From the NCBI GenBank assembly GCA_905221605.1, contig CAJNDS010001757.1:1-47500 (forward strand): a DNA stretch of 47,500 nt, written 5' to 3'. Under the pieces are notes generated by a model. The model was not told where the DNA came from. It saw only the letters and a program-made list of their open reading frames with translations, and made no database searches. Positions 29,834 through 41,800 of the stretch are shown here, piece after piece; positions within the stretch are counted from its first letter, which is position 1; each line of letters begins with the position of its first letter. The translations under genes were made by a program, and so were the position numbers. Source of the stretch: Symbiodinium natans. Taxonomy: Eukaryota > Sar > Dinophyceae > Suessiales > Symbiodiniaceae.

Positions 29834-29880
29834 TACTTGGAGGTTCATGGTACTAGTTGACCAGATATAGCTGTACTCAT
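29834..29880. mobile_element. Family-B MITE, single end
   Basis: ACTTGGAGGTTCATGGTACT followed by TTGACCAG; no matching right end is seen within 150 bases. Confidence 0.5.
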
Positions 29881-29929
29881 AACAACCTACACCCTCAACC
29901 CTTTCAAACCCAGGACTGAGTCTCCGAAA

Positions 29930-30014
29930 CCCTAAACCCTAAACCCTAAACCCTAAACCCTAAACCCCAAACCCTAACCCTAAACCCTAAACCCTAAATC
30001 CGAAACCCGAAACC
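29930..30014 (-). repeat. Interstitial telomeric array
   Basis: About twelve units; sense-strand start GTTTCGGG follows an exon-like block near 30016-30060. Confidence 0.95.
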
Positions 30015-30078
30015 CAACTGGTCGTTGAACATGTTTTCGGAGGCTGTTTTTTGGGGGCGACCTCCCGGTTCGAGCATA

Positions 30079-30163
30079 CCCTAAACCCTAAACCCTAAAC
30101 CCTGAACCCAAAACCCTAAACCCTAAACCCTATGCCCTACACCCTACACCCTAAACCCTAAAC
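30079..30163 (-). repeat. Telomeric array in an inferred intron
   Basis: Units with CCCTACA, CCCTATG and CCCAAAA variants; sense strand starts GTTTAGGG right after exon 30164-30216. Confidence 0.95.
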
Positions 30164-30216
30164 CCTGCACACAAGAACATGTTCCCAGGATCGGGGCTTC
30201 CTTGCCAGGGCAGCTG
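30164..30216 (-). CDS. Inferred internal exon
   Basis: Open block QLPWQGSPDPGNMFLCA between TTTGCAG and a donor GTTTAGGG formed by the adjoining telomeric array. Ends in phase 2. Function unknown; probably part of the same minus-strand gene as 27630-28964. Confidence 0.45.
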
Positions 30217-30273
30217 CTGCAAAGCTGCTGTACCAAATTAAAATTTATCGCACGAATTTAAGCTGCATCCTCC

Positions 30274-30373
30274 TAAACCCTAAACCCTAAACCCTAAACC
30301 CTAAGCCCTAAGCCCTAAACCCTAAACCCTAAACCCTAAACCCTAAACCCGAAACCCTAAACCCTAAACCCTA
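30274..30373 (-). repeat. Interstitial telomeric array
   Basis: Fourteen units with two CCCTAAG and one CCCGAAA; the last large array before the prevailing orientation changes. Confidence 0.95.
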
Positions 30374-30426
30374 CCTCTGCGGCCCAAGCCGTGCGGCCGG
30401 TCGCTCTGCATCGAAAAGCCTGTTAC

Positions 30427-30482
30427 GGAGAGGATGGCAGCCTCATGACTGACTTTGCAAGCATGTATTTCTGAAAGCCGGC
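30427..30482 (-). CDS. Inferred internal exon
   Basis: AGFQKYMLAKSVMRL with acceptor CCCCAG and donor GTAACA; starts in phase 0 and ends in phase 2. Not recognised. Confidence 0.45.
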
Positions 30483-30502
30483 CTGGGGATTTCCTGGCTG
30501 GG

Positions 30503-30535
30503 GGTTTAGGGTTTAGGGTTTAGGGTTTAGGGTTT
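30503..30535 (+). repeat. Interstitial telomeric array
   Basis: Five TTTAGGG units; first of the mostly plus-oriented arrays to the right. Confidence 0.95.
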
Positions 30536-30719
30536 ACTCGGCGCTATCTCTGAGTCTGAGCAACTGAGGGCGAGTGCACTGTGCACCAGCACATCAGCGG
30601 GACCATCCCCCAGCAGTACTGGAACTGCAGGGCGGCTTCAGGGTTTAGGGTTTCCTGCTTACACCACCCACCATTGGCAGCGCACACTAGCACTTGGTGG
30701 AAAACCTTGAGGCGCTACC

Positions 30720-30757
30720 TGGTTTAGGGTTTAGGGTTTAGGGTTCAGGGTTCAGGG
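30720..30757 (+). repeat. Interstitial telomeric array
   Basis: Five units, the last two TTCAGGG. Confidence 0.9.
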
Positions 30758-30875
30758 GGAATTGGAGGTGTTTGCATTCAGGCTTGCGGCCGTTTAGACT
30801 CTGTAGGGCTTCAGAAGTCTTTCGCAGGACTCCGCAGTTGTGATGCTCACCGTGTCAAGGATGTGTTAAGGGCTA

Positions 30876-30948
30876 CTAGCAGTCCTTAATAGGGAACATA
30901 TAGCATCCCCTACATATGATAATCCCCATTAAGGATTGTTCGTATAAG
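30876..30948. repeat. Imperfect palindrome
   Basis: GCAGTCCTTAATAGGG and CCCCATTAAGGATTGT face each other across about 25 bases; probably a MITE remnant related to the TTAATTA-containing family F. Confidence 0.45.
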
Positions 30949-31363
30949 GGGGAACATCACAAGTTTGCTGCTGCGTGATTGAATGGCTGTCTTATCAATG
31001 CCAGGCCGGCAGACGAGCAGCTTCATTGGGATAAGAGGTGTGCACAAGCCCGTTTATCAACGCAGGTGCCAGGAAAGCGAAAGAGGCACGTGCTAAGCCT
31101 GTTCATGCCATTCACTCAGTCAAACGCGTAAAGCAAAGCTAGGCTAAAGCAGAGAAGCTTGAATAGTTCAGGGTTTAGAGTTCAGCGTTTAGGGTGGCAG
31201 TTTGTGTACAATCCCTCCCTCTGCACATCGTGGGTACGTTGTGGGGTAACAGCTGTTGGACCTCAAGGGTGGAGCAGTTGGATGGGACCTCCCTACTCCC
31301 TGTCAGGACCCGGGCCTTACATGGCTTGACAGCTCAAGAGGCATCAAGAGCACGGTGCTTCAC

Positions 31364-31462
31364 ATCTAGTTCGGTCGCTGAGGCCCCCAAAGTTACCAGC
31401 TTGATGTTCCCTGGCCATGGTAGTACATGCGGAGCTATGGAACACGCTTTGCGGCGCCGGCG
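31364..31462 (-). CDS. Inferred internal exon
   Basis: Thirty-three codons, including KACSIAPHVLPWPGNIKLV, from acceptor TGACAG to donor GTGAAG. Both ends in phase 0. Neighbours at 30.5 kb and 34.6 kb are also minus-strand exons. Function unknown. Confidence 0.5.
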
Positions 31463-32663
31463 CTGTCATTTCGTAAATCGGGCTTGGTGAGAAGTAACGG
31501 TACAACATGAAGCCTGCTCGCAAAAGCCGCTGCAGGCCAACGGCTTTGCAAACGCCATGCACAGGATTTCTAGCTTCGATGCCGGTGCACCCCTCTCTGA
31601 ATCAGCCTCCGGGTTTAGGGTTTAGGGTTTTGGGTTTAGGGTCAATGCCCTGAATGCCACCATCGCCCCGCCAGCCCAACGCCTATCAGCAGGCAGCGGG
31701 GACCAGCGATGGTGGCGCTGACGTCTGCGCAGCAAGCAGGCTTCAATGAAGCTGGCAAAAGCCACGCGGCAGGAGGCCATTTTGCGGTGAGAACACCGAG
31801 ACCAAGTTATCCTACGTCTGTCAAGCCCCCAGAAATCCAGAGGTCCATAGAAAAACAACAACACATGGCAGTTGCGGAGACTCGGAATTGAGGTTTCGTG
31901 GGGAGGGGGCGAGGGGCCCTGCAGAATTTGCATGGGTTCCGTGGTGGTGCCCTCCTGCCCCTGGCGTGGGAACAAGGCCAACTTCTCAGTAAAAAACCAT
32001 GTTCGGCGATGTGGAGGATCTCAGCAGTTGGCCACGTGTTGCATCCAGAGATGGAACGTATGAAGCCTTAGAAGCCTTTCTCTCTCAGCTGAGGTCCTCC
32101 TTGCGAAGTGTAGTCACCTAGGGCTGGATCTGGGTCGTTTGAGAGTGCTGAAGCACACTATCAAACAAATACTGGAGTTCTTGCTCATGTTGATGAAGGA
32201 AAACACGACACAAAAATCGCTTTTGTGCAGGCCAAGCCAAGATTTCAAAACGAAGAGTTCGTGCCGGCGCAACTCTAAGGCTTTTTTTGACAGTGTAACG
32301 ACCTAGGGCATCTTTTTCGTGTGAATGGAATTCGCTAAAGGAGGCATGTTCTCAGGAACCATATTTACTTGTCTTCAAAAACCGCTCCATAACGTCCAGC
32401 AACTGTCGCAGCATCCTTGGTTCCTGATTTTGCCCAACGGGTGCCAGAGGGCTATCCGCAGTTTAGGGTTTAGGGTTTAGGGTTTCGGAACGGTTCGGAA
32501 TGGGTTCAGGGGTTGCGTGTGGAGGTTTGCAAGGTCGGAGCGGTTCGGGACGTTTTCGACAGGGCACAAAGAGAACCTGCAAATAGTTCCCAGAGCCAAG
32601 TTCCTGCAACTAACAAACAGCCCACCAGGTAGCAAAGATCAAAACTCATGATCGCCCTGGATA

Positions 32664-32918
32664 TTGGGCTTACCATCTCGCTCTTGTCTGCAAATTTCTA
32701 TGGTCTGCGGGCACAAAGTAAACCCTTCAAAAGCTGACACGTGCTCTGATGCAGACTGGGCTCCCCGCCCCTCATTCACCGGGGCCGTGGCGTTATATCA
32801 CAAGAACCCGCCGATTTGCCGAAGCACTCGCTGGGCGTTCCTCAGTTGCCGTGCCCTCATGCATTCTTGGCTATGTGGACAATTCATGCTGGTAGCAGTT
32901 GCCTATGAAATTATCTGA
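32664..32918 (+). pseudogene. Possible decayed copia-type RNase H fragment
   Basis: The plus-strand frame contains TCSDADWAPRPSFTGAVAL, which resembles the YTDADWA...SxSG start of the copia retrotransposon RNase H domain. The rest of the domain (STAEAE) is not seen. Weak. The surrounding 31.6-34.5 kb holds no firmer gene than a few exon-like blocks. Confidence 0.2.
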
Positions 32919-33570
32919 ATTAAGGCCCTTTCCAAGGCAAGTCGGGATCATGGGTTCTCGTTTCGTCCTCTAAATAAGGGGAGGAGGGGAGGAGGGACAT
33001 TCAAGAGAGCTTTATATTTCTACAACCTCCAAAACCTAAATTGCGAGTGTCACTGTGCCGTTGCGATTGCTTTGTCGCTTCCGTGCTTCCAGGTTCAGCC
33101 AGAGCCATTCATTTGGCTAACTGATTTTCGAAACGGCCTTTGATGATTTTGTACGACGGTCTGTTCTGATTTTTGCCGCGTGCGTGCCGCTTGCTCATGA
33201 GCGAATCTGGACGTGTTACCCAAGCGTAGACTCCCTGCAACGTGTGATGTGAAAGCACAATGAGGTGCTGTATCGTGCAACCGAGGCATCGGTGCATACT
33301 TTTGCTACGTGATTAACGACGTGGATTTGCCACTATGACGTCCCTGGCCGAACCATGACGCCCCCCTGCCCAGAGAGTCCATCCATCGTCCAGAAGATAT
33401 GAACAATGACGAAACGTTCACGCTACCAGTGCATGCAGCAGCAAATCGATGGCCGAACCATGTACAAGAGCAGCTACGGCCGAACCATGATAAACGCCCA
33501 TGCTACGCAACACCCATCTGCCAGAATCTAACCCTGCATGCACTACATCCAGGACGGAAACTTGACTATC

Positions 33571-33683
33571 ATATAGGGGTCTCAGTAATTAGAATAGGCT
33601 TTTTGGGGGGGAAGGGTCTATTATAGTATAACTATAAAGGAACCATAAGGGAATACTACTAGTCATTATTCCGACCCCTATAT
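33571..33683. mobile_element. Family-A MITE
   Basis: Perfect 11-base terminal inverted repeat ATATAGGGGTC / GACCCCTATAT bounding 113 bases. The interior (TATAAAGGAACCATAAGGGA) matches 5195-5235. Confidence 0.8.
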
Positions 33684-34547
33684 TACGTCCATGCGATGAA
33701 AGCATCCATCGGCCAGAGCATCTCTCAGTGTTCGCTGTGAGCCGCCTTCCCCTCTGCCAGTGCCCAACCCTTGCTTTGGATACTTCCATAGCTATTCTGA
33801 AGAACCCGTTGCTTCATGTGTCGCATGCACGTGCCACGGCTGCCATGGCCACTGACTTGGGTCCTCGCGCGGCCGGGCGCTTTGCTGCATTGTTTTGGAC
33901 AGTGGATTGGCATCCGAGGGGCCGACCCGACTCACGACTCGCTATACATGCCTGCTCGAACTGAACTCGAAATCACCAATGAATCCACCAGAATGCACGC
34001 ACAATACTGTCTAACCCTAAACAAACCAAAAAAGCAAAGAAGCGCAACATCCCTGTTAAAAAAGAAACGACTTGTCAAACTCACAGAAGCCTTTCAGCTC
34101 ACTGCACTGCGGCTGCATGTTGCCAACAAAGGTCCTCTTGCGTAGTGAACTTCCCAAAGAGACTCGATAATGGAGCTTCCATTCGCTACGCGTTGATGAA
34201 GCTGGATCATGCCCAAATTTAGGGTATGACTAGGTCTTAGGGGCAGCAAAACTGGCAAGTACACTGCTCAGAGCTGTTTTGCTACAGGTCGAGTGTCGGT
34301 GACATGTGTTCGAAACACGTCGGACTCAGACATACTAGTTCATCCATTTAGCTGCAGGACAAGCTTCATCCAGGCAAGCGGGTGTTGGCAGCCTCGGCTT
34401 TCTGCGCATTGGGGACATCCAAGCGCGGAACCCCAAACTTTCCAAGCATAAACATCCGACTTTCAATCAACTTGAACCGAAACCCAGGGTTTAGGGTTTG
34501 GGATTTAGGGCTTTTTTTCGCGTTTAGTAGGGTCCAACTTCTCAAAC

Positions 34548-34652
34548 CTGCAGCAGCCTAGGCCAGGCGGCCACATGGGACTCGACCAGGCAGTCGCCGG
34601 GGGGGTACGCTCGGAGTCGGCGGTGGTCGCAGTCAGGGCCGGAGAGTACGTC
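34548..34652 (-). CDS. Inferred internal exon
   Basis: Thirty-five codons with C- or G-ending bias, including DVLSGPDCDHRR and YPPGDCLVESHVAAW, from acceptor GCCTCAG to donor GTTTGA. Both ends in phase 0. A further likely exon lies at about 34735-34795 (GIKGTPLCFGAYTLWPYKP). Function unknown. Confidence 0.55.
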
Positions 34653-34673
34653 CTGAGGCACAGTGGTTTTGGG

Positions 34674-34713
34674 GTTGGGGGTTTAGGGTTTAGGGTTTAG
34701 GGTTTAGGGTTTA
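34674..34713 (+). repeat. Interstitial telomeric array
   Basis: Five units upstream (in minus sense) of exon 34548-34652. Confidence 0.9.
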
Positions 34714-35037
34714 TAGCGTCGCAGGTTTGTAGGGCCATAGGGTATAGGCGCCGAAGCAAAGGGGGGTCCCCTTGATTCCGTCTCGAGCTGCAGAGTTTCA
34801 TCAGGCGCCCCCGAGCTGGTGCAGTAGTACTGTCGGCAGCTAAACCCTAAACCCTGAACCGAAACCCTAAACCCTAAGCCCTAAACCCTCATCTCTCCTC
34901 TCGTTCTTAATCCTGGCTCCTGGCTTCAGGCGTTTGCGGGCTGGGGATCGTGGGACATCGCCAACTCCATGCCCGATGCAAACGAAGGTGCACAACTTTC
35001 TCTGGCGCCGGCTCAGGAGCAGCTGGGGGCCTCAGTG

Positions 35038-35158
35038 CTGGGAGGTTCCTGGTACTTAAGAAGCAAGTAAAACTAGACGTAGAACCCACTTATAAGCCCC
35101 TGAACTTTTGTTGGGTTATAAGTGCAATTACTCTTTGGTGAGTGCCATGAACCTCCAA
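35038..35158. mobile_element. Family-B MITE
   Basis: GGGAGGTTCCTGGTACTT at the left and AGTGCCATGAACCTCCA at the right; the middle includes CTTATAAGCCCC, shared with the 13695 copy in part. Confidence 0.75.
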
Positions 35159-35829
35159 GTAGGAGTTTTCGAGTGTCCTTACGGAGAAGTGGGGAGTATT
35201 ACGGAAACTTTGGGTTACATAGCCTGTGAACCCTCCTCCTTTAAGGATCACTGACATACATACGTGGTCCGCGCAGGTCCTGCTCACAGCTTCGGCCGCT
35301 AGACTAGGAGGTACGGAGGGGCTCGGAAGAATGCGTGCCAGAATTATCAGAGCGCTCTGAGTCGATTGCTGGAGGACTGTGGCCTGCTGTCCGTCGCAGA
35401 AATGGCCTTCCGAACTGCCTTTAACAACATAAAGAGTACTTCACCAACTCGAACGTCAATCAACCTTGCTGCCATAAGTTGGCCATCACAAGCTCACACC
35501 CTTGCACTACCTGCTGAACTAATTAGACAGCATGTGGTTGTGAGCTGCAGTTCCAGAACCTTGCCTGAGACTGTGCAAACGCGCTTGCGGTCTTTTGTTT
35601 GTTTTTCCTCCTCGGGCGCTGTTACACATCCTTGGAAGAGACAAAACTATGTGCAGTCAATCAGCTGCCAAAGTTCGCTCTTATGCTTGCGGAATCTTGC
35701 GGACGCATCACTCTTCGCAGCTCTTTACTGCGGGCACCATGCGTTCAACGCGCACTCTAAAACTATATGCTCCCTTGAGTCGGGGCTGGGGGGGAGCAGC
35801 CGCACAGCAAAAGCATTTATTATTGAGAT

Positions 35830-35911
35830 TCTATATATATATATATAAATATATGTGTATAACAATATATATATATATGTATATATATATAGATATATAT
35901 ATATATATTAT
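35830..35911. repeat. TA-rich dinucleotide tract
   Basis: About 80 bases of nearly uninterrupted TA dinucleotides with a few G and C changes. Confidence 0.95.
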
Positions 35912-36050
35912 CCACAAGTTCTTCAAGTGCACACGGCCTAGCTTAGCGAGAACTGATCGACAATGCACACAAGGGTCCATGACAAGGAAGCACACACACG
36001 TACTCTCCCTCAAAATTCGGCGGCATCCCACTGGGGGGGATGGAACTCAC

Positions 36051-36103
36051 TCGGCTTTGAGCTTGTCCAAAAGTCCAACGATCTTGGCCCAACACGCCCC
36101 ATC
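36051..36103 (-). CDS. Inferred internal exon
   Basis: DGACWAKIVGLLDKLKA between TCTGCAG and the canonical donor GTGAGT; phase 0 to phase 2. Possible short exons also lie at 36240-36310. Confidence 0.55.
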
Positions 36104-36383
36104 CTGCAGAGTTGAGCCCTCGTTCTGGTTTTGGTTGCCCCAGGGCGTTTTCAGGGCTTAGTCGCTCACACTCGGAAGAGCCAGGCGAGGCACGCACTGT
36201 CCCGGAGTCTCTCTGTGATCAGGGTTTAGGGTTTAGGGTTGATGTCCTTTTCCCTCTTATACAATGGAAGAGAGGCAGCCCTTTCCAGAAGGCTTCGGTA
36301 TGCTTACAACTCCCGAAGGAAGTCGGGGCGTCGACACTAAGCCTGCACGTCCAACGAACACTTCTAAACCCTGAGCTGTGATT

Positions 36384-36452
36384 TGGGTTTAGGGCTTAGG
36401 GTTTAGGGTTTAAGGTTTAGGGTTTAGGGCTTAGGGTTTAGGGTTTAGGGTA
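36384..36452 (+). repeat. Interstitial telomeric array
   Basis: About ten units with GGGCTTA and TTTAAGG variants. Confidence 0.9.
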
Positions 36453-36731
36453 GTTTCCGCGGGGTTTAAGCTGTTGTAGGTACTGAACTTCATCTGCGTT
36501 CCGAGCATGGAATCGCAACCTGAGACTCCCACGGAGCCTCGAACAGAAGCTATGTGCCCTAAAGATCCCGGGGACCTAACGTGGCGGACCAAGTTGACCG
36601 AGACACTAGCGGAAGTCGTGCCACTGGAAGTGTTGAATTGCTAAGAAGCCATATCGCAATCTTTAGTATGTTTATTGTCATGAGTACTACAAGAACAACT
36701 AATGCTACTACCATTGCTGTTGTTACGAACA

Positions 36732-36794
36732 TGAGCTATAACGGGAACCCAGAACCAAAAACAGTATGAAAGCATAGTACTCCAAAAGCCCAGA
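36732..36794. repeat. Dispersed repeat, family E
   Basis: GCTATAACGGGAACCCAGAA to AGTACTCCAAAAGCCCAGA, second copy of the 24785 repeat. Confidence 0.6.
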
Positions 36795-37020
36795 TCCCTA
36801 AAGGTATGAGGCCTGCAACGCGCCGGCTGAGGTGCAGGGCACATCCTCCATATGGCACGTGAAACCATCTGCGACCAGATCCTTCGGGGTTTAGGATTTC
36901 TTTTGGTTTTTGGTTTTTAGGGTTTAGCAACCTGCCTCCTCTCCTACAACAACTACTCCGAAATTCCTCGGCTCTCCTTGATTGGGGGCTGTACGGCCGG
37001 GGGTGGGGGTTCCCACTCAC

Positions 37021-37747
37021 TGCGCCTCCTTTGCCCTCCGCTGCATCTTCAGGGGGGTGGCCACTGAAGTGCCCCTACAGGCACCTACGAGTACGTCCTC
37101 GCAAGCCAGAATTTGGAGTGACATCTCAGCCCACCCTAAACCCTAAACCCTAAACCCTAAACCCTAAACCCTAAACCCTAAACCCTAAACCCTTAAGTGC
37201 TTTTGAAGCCCTCAGACCCCAGGGGTGAGTTTCCCAAGCACTGCGCAGCATGCCGGGACATCGCCACCAAGCTGGCATAAGTTGGTAGGGGCGATACGCA
37301 GCCCTGCCCAGCTGGCGTAGTCTAAGGTGTACCCCAAACCCTAAACCCTAAACCCTAAACCCTAAACCCTCCTAAGCACCAATGTTTGCTGCCCCCGTCC
37401 TTCCACAGACCTGTTTGCTGGTCGTCGAAGTTCATGCATGAGTCGGCGTTGGAGGATGTGAGCGACTTCTTCAGCTCGAAGACCTTCGCGTGGTGTACCG
37501 TGATGTGGCAAAGAAACCCTTTAGGGTTTAGGGTTTAGGGTTTAGGGTTTAGGGTTTAGGGTTGTGGGGTTTACGAAAATAGGGGCCCCCAAATAGTGTA
37601 GGATTCCCTAATTTCGGAAAAAAACCCCGTGTGCCAGCAATCCCTCCAATCCCTCCACCCCACCCCCGACCCACCCGAGGCCTTGTTGGCCACCACTTGA
37701 GTGTACGGATCCTCTCCGTCTTTCACGCTCTTGACCAACTTGAACTC
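37021..37747 (-). CDS. Four phase-consistent exons of an intron-rich gene
   Basis: Exons 37675-37747 (EFKLVKSVKDGEDPYTQVV), 37411-37518 (including KVFELKKSLTSSNADSC), 37218-37321 (YASWAGLRIAPTNLCQLGG) and 37021-37124 (MSLQILACEDVLVGAC) join at phases 1, 1 and 0, and the last ends at GTGAGT in phase 2. Codon choice is strongly biased to G or C in third positions, unlike the surroundings, which is the best sign of real coding. The three introns (89-156 bases) each contain a telomeric array, and the first also a family-C MITE. The protein is rich in Cys and Gly; I recognise no domain. A preceding exon is likely near 37870-37945 (GPVVVGQDFELRPSNSSW). Confidence 0.65.
37135..37193 (-). repeat. Telomeric array in an inferred intron
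   Basis: Eight units filling 59 of the 93 bases of inferred intron 37125-37217. Confidence 0.95.
37334..37370 (-). repeat. Telomeric array in an inferred intron
   Basis: Five units inside inferred intron 37322-37410. Confidence 0.95.
37521..37563 (+). repeat. Telomeric array in an inferred intron
   Basis: Six units abutting both a family-C MITE and the acceptor of exon 37411-37518 (sense strand reads CCCTAAAG then exon). Confidence 0.95.
37564..37632. mobile_element. Family-C MITE, shortened, inside an inferred intron
   Basis: GGGGTTTACGAAAATAGGGG at the left and CCTAATTTCGG with ACCCC at the right. Only 69 bases, so the middle is deleted. It lies in the inferred intron 37519-37674 beside a telomeric array. 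Confidence 0.75.
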
Positions 37748-38282
37748 CTGTGGGCCAAAGGGAGCTGTGGGGCGTAGATTGCTTAGATTCTTAAGTAGTT
37801 CCTGCGTGGTAGGTCAAGAAGCCTACAGGTTCGGAATGACTGGAGGGCCCCACCCAATCCCTATGACAAGCACGCGGCCCACGAGGAGTTGGACGGACGG
37901 AGTTCAAAGTCCTGGCCAACGACAACCGGACCTCCTACAACTCAGGCTTTCGACCGTCTAAGCCAGGAAAGGGCCCAACCTCGTGCTAGCAGCATATGGT
38001 AACATGAAGAAGCGAATAAACACCCCAAACGTTCCCAAAGTTGATGCCGGGCGGTTGAGCTCGCAAGCTGCGAAGGGGGGGGGGGGTTTAGTAAGAGCAG
38101 TTCCCTAAACCCTAAGCCCTAAACCGCTACTCTCCTTCACCAGGTTGGGAATGAGCTCGCGCTGTAGAGCAACATCGCTCCTTTGGAACACGTCCTTTGT
38201 AGACAGAGCGCTGGATTGCGTCGCGTCTTGGGATACTTGGTGGTTTCCGAAATTTGGGTTTAGGGCTTAGGGCTTAGGGATC

Positions 38283-38373
38283 CGAGGTTAGGGGTGCCCT
38301 TTTTGGGGTCCGTATGATAAGGGAATCCTTCTGTTTGAAGGGTCTATCTTCGAAAGCCCCCATATTTCCAAAG
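38283..38373. mobile_element. Family-C MITE
   Basis: CGAGGTTAGGGGTGCCC at the left, TCGAAAGCCCCCATA at the right, with the family interior GGGAATCCTTCTGTTTG. Its right end lies just past an exon-like block (minus strand, 38380-38440). Confidence 0.7.
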
Positions 38374-38475
38374 CAGGCACAGGGATTGAAGTCTCGACAT
38401 GTCTGGTACTAGAATTGTCGACATTTGTGGCATTGTATAGGCATACTCTGGAAATACAAGAAACACGTTCAGAAC

Positions 38476-39489
<1,014 letters not shown>

Positions 39490-39511
39490 CTGGAGCAGGT
39501 TTCATGGGCCC

Positions 39512-39648
39512 GGGTTTAGGGTTTAGGGTTAGGGTTTAGGGCTTAGGGCTTAGGGCTTAGGGCTTAGGGCTTAGGGTTTAGGGTTTAGGGTTTAGGGTTT
39601 AGGGTTTAGGGTTTAGGGCTTAGGGCTTAGGGCTTAGGGTTTAGGGCC
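39512..39648 (+). repeat. Long telomeric array with variant blocks
   Basis: TTTAGGG units with two blocks of GCTTAGG-type variants (five and three units), so variant units have been amplified locally. Confidence 0.95.
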
Positions 39649-40644
39649 CATGTGCTGTGGGATGATAAGGTCATCGGAGTCGTGCGACCCAAAGCCCTCA
39701 ATCCTGCAAAAGCCCTTTGAGTGGAACCGCCGTGCGCGTCAAACCCTGAAAGCAACACCACCCCATGTCAAAAGCTGACGATGCCATGGCCACAATTTAG
39801 CGCGTTTAGGGTTAGGGCTTAGGCTTCTGGATGTCGGTGTTAAGAAGGGGCAGAGATGGCGCCATCTTTGCAAAGGGGGGCAAGTCTAGAAACACGCCAC
39901 GCGCAACCCGCAACTCCCGGGTGTGTAACGTCGGTCGGGCTCAGTCCGACACCATCAAGAATGTCGCAATGCGCTGTTGAAGCACGCAAAGGCCAGGCGA
40001 GTCAGTTGCTTGCAAAATGCTGCACGCCACATGCCCTGCACTGCATCGCAGTGGTGTAGTGACTTTACACCACCGTTCGCCCATGCTTTTGTAAGATCTG
40101 CGACGCTGGAACACTGGAAGAACCCTTACACGTCGAGGGTGTCCGGAGCTGCGGGGGCCCGAAGCATCTGTTGTAGTACCCCCGTAGATGTATGTCGAGG
40201 TGGACCCCTATGCCCGAAACACTCGAACCTTTCGCACCCAGGCCGCTGAGGAGCTTTTTGGACTTGATTCGTCCAGCATCATAAAACTCAAACCGAAAAT
40301 CCGAAACCTGGTCAACTCCAGAAGCACCTGGTTAGTTCCTTTCGAGAGTGGAACGCTGTGGGCGCGTTCTTCAGCCAGACTTCGTGGGTTTCTTTCGGGG
40401 TGTTGGGCCCTCTAGAACAGGAACCGATGCATCAGGGACAAATGCTTGTGGATGTCAAACGGCTCATTTCAAAAGAACTATTGTGGAGACCCACAAATAG
40501 ATAAACGATTCTAACGAGATATGTAGATGCTGGGAATATGAAAATGCCCGTAGGAAAATACATGAGGCATTGCATGCTTCTTTTGACCAGGCCTGTCCAA
40601 CGCACAGAGAGAAAAAACAAAAAAAAAAAACGACACTTAATTGG

Positions 40645-40755
40645 AATTTTACGAAAATTTGGGACCTCTATAATGGACCCCCCAAAATTGGGCTTTCCTT
40701 TATAATAAGGACCCGGCCCCAAAAAGGGTACCACTATTTTCGGAAACCCCAATAT
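40645..40755. mobile_element. Family-C MITE
   Basis: TTTTACGAAAATTTGGGACC at the left and GGTACCACTATTTTCGGAAA followed by CCCC at the right. A second partial end (GGGGTATTTCTCAAAATAGG) begins near 40785. Confidence 0.65.
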
Positions 40756-41374
40756 CCCTATAACCCTAAACGCATAGGGGTATTTCTCAAAATAGGGGTA
40801 CCCCTTTTTTATACCCCAAATGAATAGGATGCCCTTACTAAGGACAGGTGAGTTTGGAAACGAGAAGACTGTAATCAGACATCTTGTGAGTAATACCCAG
40901 TAGCCGCGGGGAAGCGAACATATTGTGAGCAGACTAGGTATCATCTGATGAATATCCATGATATGTAAACGGGTCAAATGGGAATGCTGTGAGCAGACAT
41001 CTATTTTCGGGACTTCCCAACGGTGCAAATAGTTACTTGAACACGGATATCTTGGTGTGCATTCCCAGTGCTTCCCAACGGTTTTGCAACAGTGTTGCCG
41101 AAAAGATGTAGGCGGTTCTCATGTCGTCGTCGTGAAGAAAAAATTGCTGGGAGGGATTTGGGGAAGGGTGTTACACAAGACCCCACGGAAACAATTAGCA
41201 ACCACAATCAAAAGAAATCTAATCAGTTCTTTTCTTTCAGATGAATTTCAGGTAATGATGCAGACGGACAATGCAAGACCTGGAACATAACGGGCATGCT
41301 GTTTCAGCTACGCTCTTGACGCTGAACGCAGCTTGATCCCAAACATCTGACGCATCCTATATCCCTTCGCCCTA

Positions 41375-41545
<171 letters not shown>

Positions 41546-41696
41546 TTAGGGTTTGGGGTTTGGGGTTTAGGGTTTAGTTTAGTGCAACAGCTGCGGGATC
41601 GGAAGGCGTTTGCTGGGGGGGATGCGTGGAGCCAACGCGTCCCAAGGACCTCAACTACAAAAGCGTCTCCCGCATGGGAAGCCCAAACCGGTTTCC

Positions 41697-41782
41697 AGGG
41701 CGGGCAATTATACCCTATAACCCCTCAAAAAGACCCTTAATAGGGTTGACTATGGGGACTACAGGGCCTAATAGCCCATCTG
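41697..41782. mobile_element. Family-D MITE
   Basis: AGGGCGGGCAATTATACCC at the left and CCTAATAGCCCATCT at the right; interior CCCTATAACCCC and TATGGGGACT match the 11638 copy. It starts 18 bases beyond an inferred exon (41801-41864). Confidence 0.65.
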
Positions 41783-41800
41783 AGTTGAAGCCTGACTAGC

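Noticed and set aside
33095-33125. Spliced-leader-like AGCCATTCATTTGGCTAA on the plus strand
   Set aside because: It needs an internal insertion and lacks the CTCAAG end.
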